DNA from: Irineochytrium annulatum
Lineage: Eukaryota > Chytridiomycota > Chytridiomycetes > Chytridiales > Chytridiaceae
Assembly: GCA_027600665.1 (NCBI GenBank)
Contig: JADGJL010000881.1
Span: 1 to 12,482 of the forward strand
Length of the DNA: 12,482 bases
Direction of reading: 5' to 3'
The notes below the pieces were generated by a model. That model was not told the DNA's origin, did not search any database, and was given only the letters and a program-made list of their open reading frames with translations. A program made the translations under genes and the position numbers. Below are positions 9,041 to 12,482 of this stretch, piece after piece (the first letter of the stretch is position 1; each line of letters starts with the position of its first letter).

Positions 9041-10096
9041 CACGATGCTGTGTCCTCCCCATAGCCTTTTTGCAGTTGCATATACGCCCTAAATCTCCGT
9101 TAAGCTTTTCGCGGTTGCTGTCGTTATTTACTTCATTGTTTTGATTGTCGGGTTTTAAAGTTGTTGCATGTTTTTTATTTCCGTTTATACACGGCAGAGA
9201 GGGGAAGGAGGGTGCTCCACATTGATGCTCATCTACTTATGCCTGGTTCATTTGGCGACTATATAAGCACTAGGAACAGTAAAGAAAAGGGGATCTGCCT
9301 AAGATATGAAGTCGGAAAAAGAGAGTACCGCGCGCTGCATCCCACTCATGTATCCAGACGGAACCTGCGCATTGCACTGAAGAGAAGCTGGCGGTCAGCG
9401 ATTTTCAACGGGGGGGACTAGTACCCCCGCAAGTCACTGGTTCCGACCCAACGCCATCGCGCCGGCACGTTTCCGCGCTTCGACTGCAGTCGTGCCAATG
9501 TGGGAGCCTGTCCCAGCCGAGAAGCGCCACGGGGCGCGTATGTTTAGCTGGAAGCGCAGGCGACACACGGTACTCGAATAACAGTGAGATTCTCGCACAA
9601 CTTATAAGCGCCGGACGTTGGCGCGTCGCTCGGTTGTGGTCCCAGATTTCATGCGTTTTTGCTGCGAGCTTGCTGGCGGTGTAAATAAAATACGCAAAAT
9701 CAAAGTCCTTTTCTTCTTGGGATATTTTTGTAATTATTTCCTTTTTAGTAAATTTAATATCAGGCCTAATGTGGGCTGCTTCGTCCGTCGTGACAACGCA
9801 CAAGCAAGCTGAGAAAGAAGGCAGTGAGCAGAGGGGAGAGAAGAAAAGTAGGACGCGATACTTGTGATAGGACCGGTTGTTCGTCGTCGCCTCCGTCGGC
9901 ACCTCGCGGCATTCCTTTCTATAAGGCAAGCCGGCGGCGTGGATGCCCAAGTCTGAAGGAAGCGGCGATCTTCAACCCGAGATTTCCCCAGGCGATCCTT
10001 GCGACGCCCCGTTGGCTGAAGACGCGAAGTGAGCCTGCCAGCCTGCCAGCCTGCCAGTGAAAGCACCAGAGCCGCCAACGACGACTGTACGCGGCC
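9041..10096. other. 1.06-kb intergenic region without a supported gene
   Basis: This is the largest gap in the window. It should include the 3' UTR of VTC4 and the promoter of the PDE9A-like gene. I see TATATAAG at 9260-9267, an imperfect hairpin GGGGG-ACTAGTA-CCCCC near 9412-9428, and an A/T-rich island at about 9675-9765. The island contains AATAAA (about 9683-9690), TTTTTGTAATTATT and a TTTAATAT run, and contrasts with GC-rich flanks. Open frames on both strands here have no recognisable protein features or splice logic. No tRNA or other structured RNA was recognised. Confidence 0.5.
10032..10057 (+). repeat. Octanucleotide tandem repeat AGCCTGCC, 3.25 copies
   Basis: AGCCTGCC repeats perfectly at 10032-10039, 10040-10047 and 10048-10055, with AG of a fourth copy at 10056-10057. 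It ends 39 bases before the ATG of the PDE9A-like gene and so lies in its 5' UTR or core promoter. Such a repeat may vary in copy number between strains. Confidence 0.75.
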
Positions 10097-11955
10097 ATGT
10101 CGCACCTTATTCACGTCACGGTGAACGACTCGCACGAGGAGATCGTAAGGATCTCGAGGAGTCACACGCTCGGGGAGGTCCGCTCGGTCTTCCTCGCTGC
10201 TGCGAACGTCTGCGAGGACGTCGCGTCGCCGTCCACGGAGGGCGGGCGGGAGGCTGGTGGCGCGGGCACCACAGTTCCCCGAAGCAGCGGGGTCGTGCTC
10301 AAGCTTTATTCGCGCGACAATGTCCTGATTCCTATCGGTCCTCACGTCCCCCCCAACTCGCCAAGCTCACGCTACCGGCTTGTCGTGAAAACAGGTTCGC
10401 GTTTCTCTTTCTCGGCGTGCTTCATTGTTGGGTAATAACGCGTGTGGGTTACAGGCCCGAGTTATGCAAACTACACGACGCGATCCGAGCCCGAAATCGA
10501 ACGGTTAGTACGAACTCTCAAGGCTACGAACGCCGTGCTCGGCGACCTTCCGGGCCTGAAGAGGAACATGTCTGCCATCCGACACCGCATCGAGACCGAC
10601 CCCAGCTCCCAAATCCCGAACTACACACAGAACGACCCCGTGTCCAAGCCGGCAATGAACCGGGTATCGAGGATCCCAATGGACGAGATTAAGCGCCACG
10701 CGGAGGCGACACAGGGGCAGAACCGGTCCAAATTTAGCACCGAGGTGTACGAGGCCCTTAAGCACCCTACGTTCGACATCTGGCAGTGGGACGACGGGGA
10801 GCTTGTTGCGCTTCTGGAGCACATGTTCGTGGATTTGGGCATGGTCGAGACGTTCGGGGTCGACCGATTAGTATTGTCGAGGTTCCTGCACTGTGTAAGA
10901 ATCACGTACAACAACAACCCGTTCCATAACTTCAGGCACTGCTTTTGCGTGGCACAGATGGTAAGGACATGTCCTTTAAAAATTGAAGGGCTAACAACGT
11001 CTTGGATTAGATGTATGGGATTATTCACGTGACGGGTGTGCACGCGAAGCTGACTGCACTGGAAAAGCTCACTTTGCTTGTAGCAACAATTGGGGTATGT
11101 TCATCGTTTTTTTTTTTCTGTTCCCTTGAATGCTAACCATTCAAACAGCATGATTTGGATCACACCGGTTGCAACAACGCGTACCAAGTGAACGCCTACA
11201 CGGAGCTCGCGATTGTGTACAATGACATCTCGCCATTGGAAAACCATCACTCAGGTTTGCCCCTGTGAATCATTCAGAGGATCTAATTGGTTATCACTAC
11301 CAGCCGTCCTGTTCACGCTTCTTAAGGACCCAGAGCTGAATGTGCTGGCTGGGCTCACAGACGTCCAGTTCCGGGAGGTCAGGAAGAATGTAATAACGTG
11401 CATCCTTGCGACGGACATGGCGAAGCATGGCGAAATAATCGCGAAGTTCAAGTCCCACGCCGACAACTTCAACTTTGACGACCCAGCCCAACGTCAACTG
11501 GTATGTCTTCGCCTTCGTATATTCCTTTTTTTTTTCAATTTGATAACTCACGGATGTCTCTGTGAAAATAGCTGCTCCAAATCATCACAAAGTGCTCCGA
11601 CATATCGAACGAGGTCCGCCCAAAACACGTCTCCGAGCCTTGGGTCGACAACCTTCTGAACGAGTTCTTTAATCAGTCCGACCGCGAGAAGGCCGAGGGC
11701 CTCCCCACAGCGCCATTTATGGACCGCGAGAAGGTGACGAAGCCTAGTGCGCAAGGTATGCCGCCGCGTCTTTCCCAGACGCCAAATTGATAGTAACTCA
11801 TTGCTTGAAAAGTCGGCTTTATCGGGTTCGTCATGATCCCGCTGTATGAGCTCGTGTCAAAGGTCCTGCCGAACATGGACGGCCCAGTCATTCAACCTAT
11901 CCGCAAGGCCCACGAGTACTATAAAGCGATGCTTGACAACGGGGCGTCGAAGTGA
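10097..11955 (+). CDS. PDE9A: PDE9A-type cGMP-specific 3',5'-cyclic nucleotide phosphodiesterase, 7 exons
   Basis: Exons are 10097-10394, 10455-10960, 11011-11094, 11149-11254, 11304-11500, 11572-11755 and 11813-11955, giving 505 residues. The introns are 60, 50, 54, 49, 71 and 57 nt. The enzyme hydrolyses cyclic nucleotides; PDE9 members prefer cGMP. The N-terminal ~100 residues match the PDE9A opening region, including a D-N-V-L-I-P-I segment and [12 protein letters not shown]. The catalytic domain starts near 215 with [11 protein letters not shown]. Key residues by position: H257 (general acid) and H261 in [10 protein letters not shown], the class I signature [12 protein letters not shown] at 297-308 (metal ligands H297, D298), D407 in SDISNEV, E411, glutamine switch Q458 and clamp F461. 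All stand five residues after their human PDE9A counterparts as I recall them, so the catalytic domain aligns without gaps from 252 to 456 of the human protein. Differences: F429 at the place of human Tyr424, and Thr302 where animal PDEs have Pro. No membrane segment or GAF domain; probably cytosolic. Confidence 0.97.
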
Positions 11956-12181
11956 TGAAGATGGCGGTGCGAGTTTAGTTAAACAGTGCCGTATGTGTGT
12001 TCTGCAACCGTGTATATGCGTCTTCGGATCCTACACTCACTCTTCAACTTCCGTCCGTTTCTCTTAATTCACCTGCGTGTGTCGCTCCTGGTCGTGCTAG
12101 TGCTCCTTAGATTGATTTCTGGTGTGAAGTAAAATGCGTCCGGGAATCTTGTAATATGCAAGATATACAGATGAAATAGAT

Positions 12182-12187
12182 TTTATT
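12182..12187 (-). terminator. Candidate polyadenylation signal on the minus strand
   Basis: AATAAA on the minus strand, within GCAATAAAATC. If a convergent gene enters from the right edge, this would be its signal. There is no coding evidence for such a gene inside the window, so this is weak. Confidence 0.25.
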
Positions 12188-12453
12188 GCGCTGAGGCAAG
12201 CATCATGTCTTCAAATTGCGAAAGCAAAAGTGTAGTTGTTGACATAAACTAAGCAAGGCGACGATGACGATGTCGAGAAAATATGCATTATTGAGAAGGT
12301 GAGGGTGGACATCAAAAGCGAAGGCATAGCTACTCACAGTCTTTATGGGTAGGGCGAAAAAGAAGCAAAAGGGAACTTAACGTAAAAAGTATACTACAAT
12401 AATAAGCAGGTTGGAAATTGGATGTCAAGAAGTAAAGTCCTTAATTAAACATA

Positions 12454-12482
12454 CGCACGTCCCGGCCTCGCACGTCCCGGCC
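12454..12482 (+). repeat. 15-bp GC-rich tandem repeat at the window end
   Basis: CGCACGTCCCGGCCT at 12454-12468 is repeated at 12469-12482 (14 of 15 bases, cut by the edge). It follows an A/T-rich stretch abruptly, and more copies may continue past the edge. The unit contains CACGT, but I attach no regulatory meaning to it. Confidence 0.6.

Larger units (their letters stand above)
11956..12482. other. 3' intergenic region, no supported gene
   Basis: 527 bases after the PDE9A-like stop. It should start with the 3' UTR of that gene. A small perfect stem ATCTTG/CAAGAT with a 7-nt loop lies at 12146-12164. On the minus strand an AATAAA (complement of 12182-12187) and a donor-like GTGAGT around 12335 hint at the 3' end of a convergent gene lying mostly beyond the right edge, but no conserved coding stretch is visible. 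Confidence 0.45.

Noticed and set aside
9410..9428. G-run/C-run hairpin as a possible mobile-element end
   Set aside because: Only a 5-bp stem, with no target-site duplication or second terminal repeat nearby.
9439..9449. B-box-like GGTTCCGACCC suggesting a tRNA
   Set aside because: No matching A box, acceptor stem or anticodon arm can be drawn around it.
9405..9950. A 181-codon open frame on the minus strand in the 9041-10096 gap
   Set aside because: The product has no recognisable domain, spans an A/T-rich noncoding-looking island and has no splice pattern or homology I can name. Chance is the better explanation.

Overview
This window reads as nuclear DNA from a compact, GC-rich fungal genome. 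Five gene models contain 20 introns in total. All are GT-AG and 42 to 90 nt long, and most carry a CTAAC/CTGAC/TAAC-like branch point shortly before the acceptor. The gene content points to an early-diverging, zoosporic-type fungus (chytrid or blastoclad grade; this is inference). VTC4 is a fungal/protist polyphosphate polymerase, while TMEM62 and a PDE9A-type phosphodiesterase are best known from animals and have been lost from yeasts.

Layout. Positions 1-2708 hold a minus-strand TMEM62-like membrane metallophosphoesterase in five exons; its 3' end runs off the left edge. Its start codon is divergent from, and only 75 bp away from, a small plus-strand gene of unknown function (2784-3407) with a 42-nt intron. 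Region 3408-3979 contains a probable relic of a copia-type gag (3638-3979), followed by a plus-strand hypothetical gene with an Arg/Asp/Gly-rich tail (3980-4495). Next come a SURF6/Rrp14 ribosome-biogenesis gene (4835-6265, 4 exons), a VTC4 polyphosphate polymerase gene (6565-9040, 7 exons), a 1.06-kb stretch without a supported gene, and a PDE9A-like cGMP phosphodiesterase gene (10097-11955, 7 exons). The last 527 bases have no supported gene and end in a short GC-rich tandem repeat.

Every exon junction was checked by reading frame. In SURF6, VTC4 and PDE9A the splices rebuild family-conserved blocks without gaps. In PDE9A, the spacing of metal-binding and substrate residues matches my recollection of human PDE9A with a constant offset of +5.

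I see no operon-like logic. The genes serve separate housekeeping or signalling roles: nucleolar rRNA processing, vacuolar polyphosphate synthesis, cyclic nucleotide degradation, and a membrane phosphoesterase. I found no convincing undescribed multi-gene system. The points most worth a second look are the animal-like PDE9A and TMEM62 genes in a fungus-like genome, the very short divergent promoter, the gag-like relic directly upstream of an orphan gene in the same frame, and two unrecognised small proteins.
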